From the NCBI GenBank assembly GCA_034117325.1, contig JAXEPX010000007.1:1-64000 (forward strand): a stretch of DNA of 64,000 bases, in the 5' to 3' direction. This DNA comes from Phascolarctobacterium_A sp034117325 (GTDB taxonomy: Bacteria; Bacillota; Negativicutes; Acidaminococcales; Acidaminococcaceae). Of this stretch, positions 24,960 through 33,636 are shown one piece after another. The notes beneath the pieces are model-generated. The model was not told the origin of the DNA. It was given only the letters and a program-made list of their open reading frames with translations, and made no database searches. The number at the start of each line of letters is the position of its first letter. Positions within the stretch are counted from its first letter, which is position 1. Made by a program: the position numbers and the translations under genes.

Positions 24960-24990
24960 TTGCGTGCGCTAAGCTTAAATGTGGTACAAT
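24960..24990 (+). promoter_or_regulatory. Promoter of the methionine aminopeptidase gene
   Basis: TTGCGT and TACAAT with a long 19-bp spacer, rescued by a TGTGG extended -10 element. Confidence 0.45.
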
Positions 24991-25041
24991 AGAAGATGCA
25001 AAAAGATACTACTTAGTTTTTACTAGATAAGGAGATATTTC

Positions 25042-25908
25042 ATGCAAGCAAAAGATAGTATGTGTTGGTGTGGCAGTGGCAAAACCTATGCTGAATGTCA
25101 CGAAATGATTGATGCGAAAATTGAGTTACTGCGTGCGCAGGGCAAGGAGGTGCCCGATCGCGCAATGATTAAAACTCCGGAGCAGATTGCCGGGATTCGC
25201 GAGGCCTGCAAGATTAATACGGGCGTTTTAGACGAAGTAGCTAAGCATATTAAAGCAGGAATGACGACGGAGGAGATTAATTCCATTGTTTACGATTATA
25301 CAATTGCGCATGGTGCAACTCCGGCTCCGTTGGGCTTTATGGGCTTTCCTAAAAGTGTCTGCACCTCTATTAACGACCAGGTGTGCCACGGCATTCCGAG
25401 CGAGCGTGATGTGCTAAAGAGCGGCGATATTGTCAATGTGGACGTTTCCACGATTTATAAGGGCTATTATGCGGACGCTTCCCGCATGTTTATGATTGGC
25501 AAGGTACGTAAGCCCGCAGCTGACCTCGTAGCGATTACGAAGCAATGCCTCTTGAAGGGTATCGAGGCAGCGCAGCCCTGGGGCTATATCGGTGATATCG
25601 GTGCGGCTGTCTCCCAGCTGGCGCGCAAGCATGGCTATAGCGTGGTGACGGAGTTCGGTGGTCACGGCGTAGGCATTGATTTCCATGAGGATCCCTTCAT
25701 CTGTCATGTGGGCAAACGCAAAACTGGCATGGTGCTGGTACCGGGTATGATCTTCACCATCGAGCCGATGATTAATATGGGCCGTCCGGGAATTTATGTG
25801 GATGCGGGCAATGATTGGACTGTGTATACGAATGATGGCAGCCTTTCTGCGCAATGGGAGCATACTATTCTCATTACGGAAAATGGTCCTGAAGTTTTGA
25901 CATATTGA
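25042..25908 (+). CDS. map: Methionine aminopeptidase with N-terminal SEC-C zinc motif
   Basis: A 288-residue type I methionine aminopeptidase. Metal ligands sit in VNVDVSTIYKGYYADASRMF (two Asp), FGGHGVGIDFHE (His), FTIEPMINMG (Glu) and AQWEHTILIT (Glu). The first ~20 residues add a SEC-C-type zinc motif, MCWCGSGKTYAECH, which in other bacteria targets the enzyme to ribosomes. It removes the initiator Met from nascent proteins. Start: ATG with AAGGAGATA upstream. The stop codon directly abuts a palindromic repeat element. Confidence 0.9.
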   Translation: MQAKDSMCWCGSGKTYAECHEMIDAKIELLRAQGKEVPDRAMIKTPEQIAGIREACKINTGVLDEVAKHIKAGMTTEEINSIVYDYTIAHGATPAPLGFMGFPKSVCTSINDQVCHGIPSERDVLKSGDIVNVDVSTIYKGYYADASRMFMIGKVRKPAADLVAITKQCLLKGIEAAQPWGYIGDIGAAVSQLARKHGYSVVTEFGGHGVGIDFHEDPFICHVGKRKTGMVLVPGMIFTIEPMINMGRPGIYVDAGNDWTVYTNDGSLSAQWEHTILITENGPEVLTY

Positions 25909-26077
25909 GAAAACGTATAATACCCCATTTACCTTGTCAGGCTTCCTAGACGTACTTATAGTACGCCGTCGCACTCAAGGGTACAGAGCGACCAGCATAT
26001 TTTAGCTTCTCTAACGCTTCCTACTACATGGGCTGTGACTTGTCGACCTGAGCGTATCTGGGGCATTCTCCGCTTTC
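25909..26077. repeat. Palindromic intergenic element, copy A (long form)
   Basis: About 169 bp. Ends GAAAACGTATAATACCCC and GGGGCATTCTCCGCTTTC are imperfect inverted repeats (13 of 18 match). The core GACGTACTTATAGTACGCC is the family hallmark, followed by the long-form module with AAGGGTACAGAGCGACCAGC. It starts right after the map stop codon. Confidence 0.7.
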
Positions 26078-26123
26078 TTGAGTAATTCTTTATTAAAATA
26101 ATCTAAGGAGGGTGTTTAAAATC

Positions 26124-27500
26124 ATGAGTTTCTTGGAATCCTACTTCAAACTGAAGGAGCATAACACCAGCGTTAAAACGGAAATTATCGCCGGTATTAC
26201 TACCTTCATGACCATGGCCTATATTCTGGCCGTTAACCCTGGTATTTTGAGTGCGTCCGGTATGGATGCAGGTGCGATTTTCACTGCTACAGCGTTGGGC
26301 TCTGCTTTAGGTTGCATTCTCATGGCCTTCTTTAGCAATTATCCCTTTGCTTTGGCTCCTGGTATGGGCTTGAACGCTTTCTTTGCTTATACTGTGTGTG
26401 GTGCGATGGGTTATTCCTGGAAGGTAGCGCTGGCTGCTGTTTTTGTCGAGGGCTTGATTTTCATCGTGCTCTCCTTGACGAAGGTCAGAGAGGCGCTCTT
26501 TGATTGCATTCCGATGTCGCTTAAGCTTGGTGTAACGGGTGGTATTGGTCTCTTTATCGCTTTCATCGGTCTGCAGAATTCCAAGATTGTTGTCGATGGC
26601 CCCTGCCTCGTAGGCTTGTATAATTTCCGCGCTTCACTGGCGGATGGCACCTTCCATTCTACTGGTATTGGCGCCTTCCTGGCATTAGTAGGTATTTTGT
26701 TGACAGCGGCCTTCCTTGCCAAAAAGGTACCGGGTGGTATCCTTCTTGGTATATTGGCAACGTGGGGACTTGGTATTATCTGTGAGCTGACGGGCCTCTA
26801 TGTGCCTAATCCGAAGCTAGGCGCGTTTTCTGTACTACCCAATTTCTCTAATGGTATTTCCATTCCTAGCTTAGGACCAACGTTGATGCAGCTGGATTTC
26901 AGTAGTATTGCTTCTTTTAACTTTGTAACAATTGTTATTGCGTTTATGTTTGTTGATCTTTTTGATACGCTGGGAACGTTGATTGGCGTGGCGTCTAAGG
27001 CCGATATGTTGGATAAGGATGGCAAGCTGCCTAAAATCGAAGGCGCTCTGCTGGCTGACTCCGTGGCAACCACTGTAGGTGCTTGCCTAGGTACCTCAAC
27101 TGTTACTACCTTCGTAGAATCTAGTTCTGGTGTAGCAGCGGGTGGACGTACGGGTCTGACATCTCTGACTGTAGCAGTACTATTTCTTTTGAGTCTGTTC
27201 TTTGCACCGATTTTCCTAGCTATTCCGGCTTTTGCAACTGCTCCGGCGCTGATCGTTGTAGGCTTCATGATGCTGAGTGGCGTGTGCAAGATTGATTGGA
27301 ACGATTATGGCGAAGCTATTCCTGCTTATATTGCGACTATTGCGATGCCCTTCATGTATTCTATTTCCGAAGGTATTGCCATGGGCGTTATCGCTTATGT
27401 TGTGCTGAATATGCTGACAGGCAAGCTGAAGGAAAAGAAGGTTAATGCTCTGGTTTGCGTATTGGCTATAATCTTTATACTGAAATATATCTTCATGTAA
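26124..27500 (+). CDS. NCS2-family purine permease (adenine/hypoxanthine type)
   Basis: A 459-residue membrane transporter with about 12-14 helices. AzgA/PbuG-type features include TEIIAGITTFMTMAYILAVNP near the start, FALAPGMGLNAFFAYTV, and the loop FVDLFDTLGTLIGVASKADM. It should import adenine, guanine or hypoxanthine with protons. The neighbouring adenine deaminase 18 bases downstream points to adenine as the main substrate. Start: the ATG at 26124 is preferred; a GTG at 26112 overlaps the AAGGAGGG ribosome site itself. Confidence 0.88.
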   Translation: MSFLESYFKLKEHNTSVKTEIIAGITTFMTMAYILAVNPGILSASGMDAGAIFTATALGSALGCILMAFFSNYPFALAPGMGLNAFFAYTVCGAMGYSWKVALAAVFVEGLIFIVLSLTKVREALFDCIPMSLKLGVTGGIGLFIAFIGLQNSKIVVDGPCLVGLYNFRASLADGTFHSTGIGAFLALVGILLTAAFLAKKVPGGILLGILATWGLGIICELTGLYVPNPKLGAFSVLPNFSNGISIPSLGPTLMQLDFSSIASFNFVTIVIAFMFVDLFDTLGTLIGVASKADMLDKDGKLPKIEGALLADSVATTVGACLGTSTVTTFVESSSGVAAGGRTGLTSLTVAVLFLLSLFFAPIFLAIPAFATAPALIVVGFMMLSGVCKIDWNDYGEAIPAYIATIAMPFMYSISEGIAMGVIAYVVLNMLTGKLKEKKVNALVCVLAIIFILKYIFM

Positions 27501-27518
27501 GCTAAAAGAGGTATAAAA

Positions 27519-29246
27519 ATGAACGACCGTATTAGAGCGGTCGCACTTGGCAACGACCCTGCTGATCTGCTCTTACAGAACGGCAGGGTTGTTGACGTGT
27601 TGACCGAAATTATTTATGATGCTGATGTAGTTATTGCTGAGGGTAAGATTGCCGCTATTGGCCCGCGAGGAAGTTATACTAAAGCCCACGAGGTAATTGA
27701 CTTGGCTGGCGCATATATTGCCCCGGGCCTTATTAATGCGCATTGCCATGTGGAGAGCAGTATGGCGTCACCCATGCATTATTGCTGCGAGGAGCTGCGT
27801 TGGGGCACAACAACACTGATTACGGACCCGCACGAAATTGCCAATGTAGCAGGCGCCGCAGGCATTCGCTATATGCTGCGTGAGGGTAGGCGTATGCCGC
27901 TTAATTATTTTGTGGAGCTGCCAAGCTGTGTGCCGGCGACGCCCTTTGAACATGCTGGTTGCGTGATGGATGCGGCGGCTATGGCCGAGGTGATGCACGA
28001 CGAGGGTGTGTTGGGCCTGGGTGAGATGATGAATGTGCCAGGCGTGCTTTATAATGATGCTGAGGTGCTGAAAAAGCTAGCGCTTTTCCAGGCAGAAAAC
28101 CGTGTGATTGATGGTCACGCGCCTGCCGTAACGGGTAAGGAATTGCAGGCCTATGTGGCTAGTGGCATTGATACGGACCATGAGTCGATGAACTGGTCAG
28201 AGGCGAAAGAGAAGCTGCGCGCGGGACTGGCGCTGCTGGTGCGAGAAGGGAGCGCCTGTCACAATCTGGAACCGATAATTAAGGGCGTGCTAGAGGAAGG
28301 AATTGACGTACAGAATTTGGCATTTTGTTCGGATGATAAGCATCTTGCGGATATTCGCAGAGAAGGCTCGATTCGGCACAACGTGCGTATGGCTGTAGCG
28401 CTGGGCATGAGCCCTATGCGCGCGTTGCGTATTGCGAGCATTAATGCGGCGAAAATTTATGGGTTGCGCCATGTGGGCGCGATTGCGCCTGGCTATGATG
28501 CAGATATCGTGGTTTTTAGGGATTTGGCTGATTTCGAGCCATTGCATGTTTTTTACCACGGGCGTGATGCATGGGTGGAAATGGAGCAGATTATAGTTGA
28601 TTTTGCGGCGGCAAGTGGTGCTGCTGAGGCGGAGCTGACTAATAGTGTGCATCCTGCGCCCTTTAGTGAGGCTGATTTCGCTGTCACTAAGTTCGTGGTG
28701 GGGCAAGAGTATCCTGTGATTCGTATGCTGCCTGGGGACGTTTTCACTGAGCGCGAGAGCATCAAAGGTGAGGATATTCCGGCAGCGCTAGCACGTGGTG
28801 ACGTGTATCTCATTGCAGTTTTAGAACGGCATCATGGAAAAGGCAATATCGGACTTGGTCTCCTAAGCGGCTATGGACTGCAAAATGGCGCGGCGGCAAC
28901 GACGGTGGCGCATGATTCCCATAATTTGATGGTGATTGGTACGAATGCGCGCGACATGGTTGTGGCAGCACGCGAGCTTATGCGCGTGCAGGGCGGTTAT
29001 ACTCTTGTGTACGCAGGTGAGGTCGTGGGTACTGTGCCGTTGCCGATTTGTGGTTTGATGAGCGATGCTAATGTGGATGAGTTGATTGGGAGTCTGGAGC
29101 GGATTGCGGAGCTTGCGCATGCACAGGGAGTGCCCGCAAATATTGACCCGTTTATTAGCTTGAGCTTTATGGCTTTGCCTGTGATTCCGAAGCTAAAGAT
29201 TACGGATATGGGTATGTTCGACGTGGAGAAGTTCAAGTTCTGCTAA
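27519..29246 (+). CDS. ade: Adenine deaminase
   Basis: A 575-residue amidohydrolase of the bacterial Ade family, matching the usual length. Metal ligands are seen in APGLINAHCHVESSM and TTLITDPHEIANV, then the Glu in GLGEMMNVPG, DGHAPAV and CSDDKHLADI. The C-terminal third, with VAHDSHNLMVIG, is typical of this family. It converts adenine to hypoxanthine and ammonia. With the upstream permease it forms an adenine-salvage operon. A small hairpin (GACCG/GCGGTC) sits at the very start of the reading frame and may influence translation. Confidence 0.9.
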   Translation: MNDRIRAVALGNDPADLLLQNGRVVDVLTEIIYDADVVIAEGKIAAIGPRGSYTKAHEVIDLAGAYIAPGLINAHCHVESSMASPMHYCCEELRWGTTTLITDPHEIANVAGAAGIRYMLREGRRMPLNYFVELPSCVPATPFEHAGCVMDAAAMAEVMHDEGVLGLGEMMNVPGVLYNDAEVLKKLALFQAENRVIDGHAPAVTGKELQAYVASGIDTDHESMNWSEAKEKLRAGLALLVREGSACHNLEPIIKGVLEEGIDVQNLAFCSDDKHLADIRREGSIRHNVRMAVALGMSPMRALRIASINAAKIYGLRHVGAIAPGYDADIVVFRDLADFEPLHVFYHGRDAWVEMEQIIVDFAAASGAAEAELTNSVHPAPFSEADFAVTKFVVGQEYPVIRMLPGDVFTERESIKGEDIPAALARGDVYLIAVLERHHGKGNIGLGLLSGYGLQNGAAATTVAHDSHNLMVIGTNARDMVVAARELMRVQGGYTLVYAGEVVGTVPLPICGLMSDANVDELIGSLERIAELAHAQGVPANIDPFISLSFMALPVIPKLKITDMGMFDVEKFKFC

Positions 29247-29329
29247 AAGCAGGCACTGCTTGATTAGCTAATTGTTCAAGCTCGTAAAATATAGAGTTTA
29301 AATTTGTAGATTTGAAATGAGGGAAAGCT

Positions 29330-30637
29330 ATGCATAAATTAGTGTCGAAATTAATCGTATACCGCAATTTGCCTGCGGACAATATCCTGGACCCGTTGGC
29401 ACAGGTGTGTGCGGAGGTGGAGAGCGGTAGTTATAATAAGGAGGCAGCGATTGGTCGCGTCTATGACCAAATTCACAAGCTGCTGGACATTGCCACCGTT
29501 TATGGCTTCAATAAAAACCTGTGGCATAATTATTTGAGCTACCTGCTCGTTAGTGTGGAGACTCCCTTTGCTATAACCTGCGAAAAAGAGGGGGCCTGCG
29601 AAGGTAGTGTGAATGCCTTAGCGATGAATGATTTCGCTATTTTTAAGGCACTTTTTGACTACGACTTCACGGCTTTAGAAAAAGAGCTGGGTATTAATTG
29701 CTTTGACATTATTACCAATTATCAGGCAGTTGCGAAGAAGGAAAGCCGCTTTAATAAAAATATCAGTGAGAAGGTACAGGGCCTGAGTGAGCGTTTGGAA
29801 AAGGCGCAAAATGCCGAGGACTTCTATCGTCTTGTTACTGATTTCTACAAGGCTTACGGCGTAGGCAAGCTGGGGCTAAATAAAGCCTTTCGCTTGGATC
29901 ATAAGCAGGGTGAGGTGGAGCTGGTGCCCATTTCCAATACCGAGCTTATTACCTTCGACGACCTTATCGGTTACGAGCGTCAGAAAAAGACCTTGCGCGA
30001 GAATACGGAGGCCTTTGTAGAGGGTCGTCCGGCTAATAATGTACTGCTTTTTGGTGATAGCGGTACTGGTAAATCCAGCAGTATCAAGGCGCTGATGAAT
30101 CAATATTACGACCAGGGCCTGCGCATGATCGAGATTTATAAGCATCAATTCCAGGACCTGTCCGCGATTATTGCTCAAATCAAGAGCCGCAATTATCGCT
30201 TCGTCATCTATATGGATGACCTTTCCTTTGAAGAGTTCGAGACGGAGTATAAATATCTAAAGGCGATTATCGAGGGCGGACTCGAGGTACGCCCGAGCAA
30301 TATTCTGATTTACGCCACCAGCAATCGTCGTCACCTGATTAACGAGACCTGGAAGGACCGTAATGACGTAACGCATAATGAGGGTATTTATAAGTCCGAT
30401 ACGATGCAGGAGAAGCTGAGCCTCGTGAACCGTTTTGGCTGCACGATTTACTATGGTCAGCCCGATCAGAATGAGTTCTATAATATCGTCATTGAGTTGG
30501 CACGTAAGGCTGGTATTACGCTAAGTGACGCGGAGCTGTGTGCGGAGGCGAAAAAGTTTGAGTTGAACCATGGTGGTGTATCCGGGCGCACGGCACAGCA
30601 ATTTATTAATTTCATGCTGGGAGTAAGGGTTCAGTAG
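29330..30637 (+). CDS. DUF815-family AAA ATPase
   Basis: A 435-residue protein. The C-terminal half is an AAA+ module: IGYERQKKTLRENTEAF, Walker A LLFGDSGTGKSSSIKAL, Walker B-like FVIYMDDLSFEEFE, and sensor region IYATSNRRHLINETWKDR, the hallmark of DUF815. The N-terminal ~190 residues are helical and unassigned. The family is widespread in bacteria and lacks a firm function. Start: ATG with GAGGGAAAGC upstream. It is single, between ade and rpmE. Confidence 0.8.
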   Translation: MHKLVSKLIVYRNLPADNILDPLAQVCAEVESGSYNKEAAIGRVYDQIHKLLDIATVYGFNKNLWHNYLSYLLVSVETPFAITCEKEGACEGSVNALAMNDFAIFKALFDYDFTALEKELGINCFDIITNYQAVAKKESRFNKNISEKVQGLSERLEKAQNAEDFYRLVTDFYKAYGVGKLGLNKAFRLDHKQGEVELVPISNTELITFDDLIGYERQKKTLRENTEAFVEGRPANNVLLFGDSGTGKSSSIKALMNQYYDQGLRMIEIYKHQFQDLSAIIAQIKSRNYRFVIYMDDLSFEEFETEYKYLKAIIEGGLEVRPSNILIYATSNRRHLINETWKDRNDVTHNEGIYKSDTMQEKLSLVNRFGCTIYYGQPDQNEFYNIVIELARKAGITLSDAELCAEAKKFELNHGGVSGRTAQQFINFMLGVRVQ

Positions 30638-30739
30638 TATTAACCCATGCTCGCATAGAAATTTACTATGGTGCTTCTGCTTCAAGCTTGAATTTAAGCT
30701 AGAGGGAAAATATTAATTTGGAAATTTTTTATAAATAGC

Positions 30740-30768
30740 TTGCTTTAGATGGCGCTATGTGGTACAAT
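30740..30768 (+). promoter_or_regulatory. Promoter of rpmE
   Basis: TTGCTT, a 17-bp spacer containing TGTGG, and TACAAT; a leader of about 57 nt precedes the ATG. Confidence 0.65.
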
Positions 30769-30831
30769 CATGTAGTGTTAATATCTTAACGATGAAACTA
30801 ATCTGTTCTAATGTAAAGTGAGGTGTAAAGA

Positions 30832-31035
30832 ATGAAAGAAAAGATTCATCCCAACTACGGTGAAGTTACTGCTACCTGTGCATGTGGTGCTAAATTTGTA
30901 ACCGGCAGCACTAAAAAGGAGATTCGCGTGGATGTTTGCTCTAAATGCCATCCATTCTTCACTGGTCAACAACGTAACGTTGCTGCTCGCGGCCGTATTG
31001 AAAAATTCAACAAGCGCTACAACAAAGAACAATAA
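30832..31035 (+). CDS. rpmE: 50S ribosomal protein L31, zinc-binding form
   Basis: A 67-residue L31. It keeps the zinc-site Cys residues (CACG near residue 16 and CSKCHPF near residue 37), so it is the C+ type. HPNYGEVTATCACGAKFVTGS and FFTGQQRNVAARGRIEKFNKRY are characteristic. Start: ATG with GTGAGGTG upstream. It has its own promoter and terminator. In Bacillota this gene commonly sits upstream of prfA, as here. Confidence 0.95.
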   Translation: MKEKIHPNYGEVTATCACGAKFVTGSTKKEIRVDVCSKCHPFFTGQQRNVAARGRIEKFNKRYNKEQ

Positions 31036-31046
31036 TCACTATATAT

Positions 31047-31085
31047 ACAGCAGAGCAGCTTAAAAACTGCTCTGCTGTATTTATT
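31047..31085 (+). terminator. Terminator after rpmE
   Basis: ACAGCAGAGCAG (31047-31058) pairs perfectly with CTGCTCTGCTGT (31067-31078), followed by ATTTATTTCT. Confidence 0.8.
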
Positions 31086-31097
31086 TCTAGCTATAGT

Positions 31098-31196
31098 AAT
31101 CGTGTATAAGGCATCATCTGCTTCACAAAACCTCATCGACGTACTTCTAGTACGCCTTCTTCGGTTTTGCTCGCATCTAATACCTTCTCCACGATT
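31098..31196. repeat. Palindromic intergenic element, copy B (short form)
   Basis: About 99 bp, with terminal AATCGTG/CACGATT perfect and the rest imperfect. The core is GACGTACTTCTAGTACGCC; inner arms ACAAAACC and GGTTTTG pair. It lies directly after the rpmE terminator. Confidence 0.7.
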
Positions 31197-31226
31197 TGAC
31201 GAGATTTTTGGTTTTTGGATAAAAAA

Positions 31227-31254
31227 TTGATATACGTTAGCTATTCTGTATATC
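31227..31254 (+). promoter_or_regulatory. Possible promoter of the DUF1385-prfA-prmC operon
   Basis: TTGATA, 16-bp spacer, TATATC. If used, repeat copy C (31291-31461) would be part of the transcribed leader. Confidence 0.4.
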
Positions 31255-31290
31255 GTTACAAATATATTGTTATCGAACTTTAGCTTACGC

Positions 31291-31461
31291 AAATCGCGTA
31301 GGTAGTACCAGATACGAGTAATTGCGACAAGCTACGACCCATGTGGTCACAAGCGTAGCGACGTGAGCACATGCTGGTCGCGCTGTACCCTTGGGTGCGA
31401 CGGCGTACTGGAGGTACGTCTAGGAGCAATTGTGAAGTAGATGGTGCTAGATACGCGATTT
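31291..31461. repeat. Palindromic intergenic element, copy C (long form, inverted)
   Basis: About 171 bp. The ends AAATCGCGTA and TACGCGATTT are a perfect 10-bp inverted repeat. Its reverse complement carries the core GACGTACCTCCAGTACGCC and the same long-form module as copies A and E. The ribosome site of the next gene follows its right end directly. Confidence 0.75.
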
Positions 31462-31472
31462 AGGAGACAAAC

Positions 31473-32363
31473 ATGAGTTGCAAAAAAACTAATGTTGGGG
31501 GGCAGGCAGTAATAGAGGGCGTCATGATGCGCGGCGTAGACAAGGTAGCCGTAGCTGTGCGCCAGCCTAACGGGGAAATCGCAGTAGACGTGAAGCCCGT
31601 CAGCAGCCTCCGCGATAAATATCCGATTTTGAAAAAACCGCTGCTTCGCGGCGTTATTGCTTTATTTGAATCACTACACGATGGTATGAAGGCACTGGCC
31701 TATTCTGCGCAAATCAGTGGGGATGAGGATGAGCAGCTATCTGACAAGGAGATGGCGCTGACTATCCTGACCTCAGTGGCATTGGCAATTGGCCTTTTTA
31801 TCGTGGTGCCGACCTGGTCCATGCGTTTTCTGCATTCCCTGACCAATGAGCCCATGCTGCTGAATTTGGCTGAGGGTGTGCTGCGTATGCTGATTTTCCT
31901 CGCCTATATTGCTGCTATTTCCTCGATGGAGGATATTCAGCGCGTTTTCCAATACCATGGCGCTGAACATAAGACGATTTATACCTACGAAGCAGGTCTG
32001 CCGCTAGAGGTAGAGAATGTGCGCCCCTTTAGCACGCTGCACCCGCGCTGCGGTACAAACTTTTTGATGATTGTCATGCTGATAAGCATGTTTATTTTTA
32101 CCTTCCTGGGCTGGCCAAGTCTCTTAGAGCGCATTGCTTCCCGCGTGGTGCTGATGCCGGTGATTGCGGGCGTCAGCTATGAGCTGATTCGCTTCGCAGG
32201 TGCGCATGCGGAAAATAGTTTGGTGCATGCCTGCATTATGCCTGGACTACTTTTGCAGAAGCTGACTACCCGTCAGCCTGATGATAGTCAGATTGAGGTG
32301 GCGATTGCGTCGCTTAAGGCTGTGTTACCTCCGGAAGAAGAGGAGCACGCTGAGGAAAATTAG
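31473..32363 (+). CDS. DUF1385 membrane protein (YqhQ-like)
   Basis: A 296-residue protein. The family signature opens it: VGGQAVIEGVMMRG, followed by KKPLLRGVIALFESL. Two to three hydrophobic segments lie at about residues 90-155 and 200-225, and FQYHGAEHKTIYTYE and HPRCGTNFL are conserved blocks. The role is unknown; in many Bacillota it is encoded just ahead of prfA-prmC, as here. Start: ATG with AGGAGAC upstream. The repeat pair at 32369-32510 separates it from prfA. Confidence 0.8.
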   Translation: MSCKKTNVGGQAVIEGVMMRGVDKVAVAVRQPNGEIAVDVKPVSSLRDKYPILKKPLLRGVIALFESLHDGMKALAYSAQISGDEDEQLSDKEMALTILTSVALAIGLFIVVPTWSMRFLHSLTNEPMLLNLAEGVLRMLIFLAYIAAISSMEDIQRVFQYHGAEHKTIYTYEAGLPLEVENVRPFSTLHPRCGTNFLMIVMLISMFIFTFLGWPSLLERIASRVVLMPVIAGVSYELIRFAGAHAENSLVHACIMPGLLLQKLTTRQPDDSQIEVAIASLKAVLPPEEEEHAEEN

Positions 32364-32368
32364 AAGAG

Positions 32369-32510
32369 AGGCTCCCCTTAAAAGGGGAGCTGGCGCCGAA
32401 GGCGACTGAGGGGTTAATGAAAGCATTTATCTTAGTAAAAGAGAGATGCAAACGAAACTAAAACCTTCCGCCTCGCTACGCTTGGCACCTCCCCTTTAAA
32501 GGGGAGGCTT
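32369..32510. repeat. CTCCCCTTT-type repeat, two inverted arms
   Basis: The left arm (about 32369-32416) has GCTCCCCTTAAAAGGGGAGC followed by GGCGCCGAAGGCGACTGAGG; the right arm (about 32461-32510) is a related copy inverted, with CTCCCCTTTAAAGGGGAG. Together they can form a large cruciform between the DUF1385 and prfA genes. Related repeats occur widely in Bacillota genomes. Confidence 0.65.
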
Positions 32511-32553
32511 GCCTACTAAGTTAGTTACTATATTATTTTACAAGGAGAACTCT

Positions 32554-33621
32554 ATGCTCGACAAACTGCAAGCTATTGAAGATAGATACCTGGATCTGGA
32601 AGCGAAGATCAGCGACCCGGAGGTTATTGCCGACCAAGCTAATTGGCAGAAAGCTACGAAGGCTCATGCCAAGCTGGAGCCCATCGTAACTGCGTACCGC
32701 GAGTACCGCGATATGTGCGCTGCGCGCGATGAAGCAGATGAGATTTTGCGCGCAAACGAGGACGAGGAGCTCGTAGAGATGGCCAAGGAAGAGCTGAAGG
32801 AGCTCAAGCCGCAAATCGAGGAGTATGAGCAACGCCTGACGATTCTCCTTCTGCCCTCCGACCCGAATGATGACAAGAATGTTATCGTGGAGATTCGCGG
32901 CGGTGCTGGTGGCGAGGAGGCAGCTCTCTTCGCGGGTGTGCTCTTTAGAATGTACCTGCGCTATGCGGAGACGCGCGGCTGGAAGGTGGAGGTTATGGAC
33001 TCCAATCCGACGGAGCTGGGCGGCTTCAAGGAGGTCGTTTTCCAAATTAATGGCGATGCCGTATATAGCCGCATGAAATTTGAGAGTGGCGTACATCGCG
33101 TGCAGCGTGTGCCTGAGACTGAGTCCCAGGGCCGTGTGCATACTTCTACTGTGACGGTAGCAGTTCTGCCCGAAGCGGAAGAGGTGGATGTGGAGATTAA
33201 CCCCGCGGACCTGCGCATTGATACGTATCGCGCTGGTGGTGCAGGTGGTCAGTACGTTAATAAAACCGAGTCCGCTGTGCGCATGACGCATATTCCTACT
33301 GGTATTGTGGCGCAGTGCCAGGATGAAAAGTCCCAGCTAAAGAACCGTGAGAAATGCCTGCGCGTGCTGCGTGCGCGCATTCTTGAGAAGGCGCAGGAAG
33401 AGCAGCGTGCTGCTACCGCCGAGGATCGTAAGAGCCAGGTGGGCACGGGCGACCGCTCCGAACGCATCCGTACCTACAATTATCCGCAGGGTCGCGTGAC
33501 GGACCATCGCATTGGTTTGACGCTGCATAAGCTGGAGCAGATTGTGAACGGCGATATGGATGAGCTGATGGATGCACTGATTACCGCTAAACAGAGCGAG
33601 CAATTAAAACAGTTGAAATAA
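32554..33621 (+). CDS. prfA: Peptide chain release factor 1
   Basis: A 355-residue RF1. The catalytic GGQ lies in YRAGGAGGQYVNKTESAVR, and the tripeptide anticodon region and the class I domain RIRTYNYPQGRVTDHRIGLTLH are present. It ends translation at UAA and UAG. The start is the ATG at 32554 with CAAGGAGAAC upstream; the longer frame from 32509 runs into the repeat and has no ribosome site. prmC follows 15 bases downstream, and its product methylates the GGQ glutamine. Confidence 0.95.
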   Translation: MLDKLQAIEDRYLDLEAKISDPEVIADQANWQKATKAHAKLEPIVTAYREYRDMCAARDEADEILRANEDEELVEMAKEELKELKPQIEEYEQRLTILLLPSDPNDDKNVIVEIRGGAGGEEAALFAGVLFRMYLRYAETRGWKVEVMDSNPTELGGFKEVVFQINGDAVYSRMKFESGVHRVQRVPETESQGRVHTSTVTVAVLPEAEEVDVEINPADLRIDTYRAGGAGGQYVNKTESAVRMTHIPTGIVAQCQDEKSQLKNREKCLRVLRARILEKAQEEQRAATAEDRKSQVGTGDRSERIRTYNYPQGRVTDHRIGLTLHKLEQIVNGDMDELMDALITAKQSEQLKQLK

Positions 33622-33636
33622 GACAGGTGAATAAAA

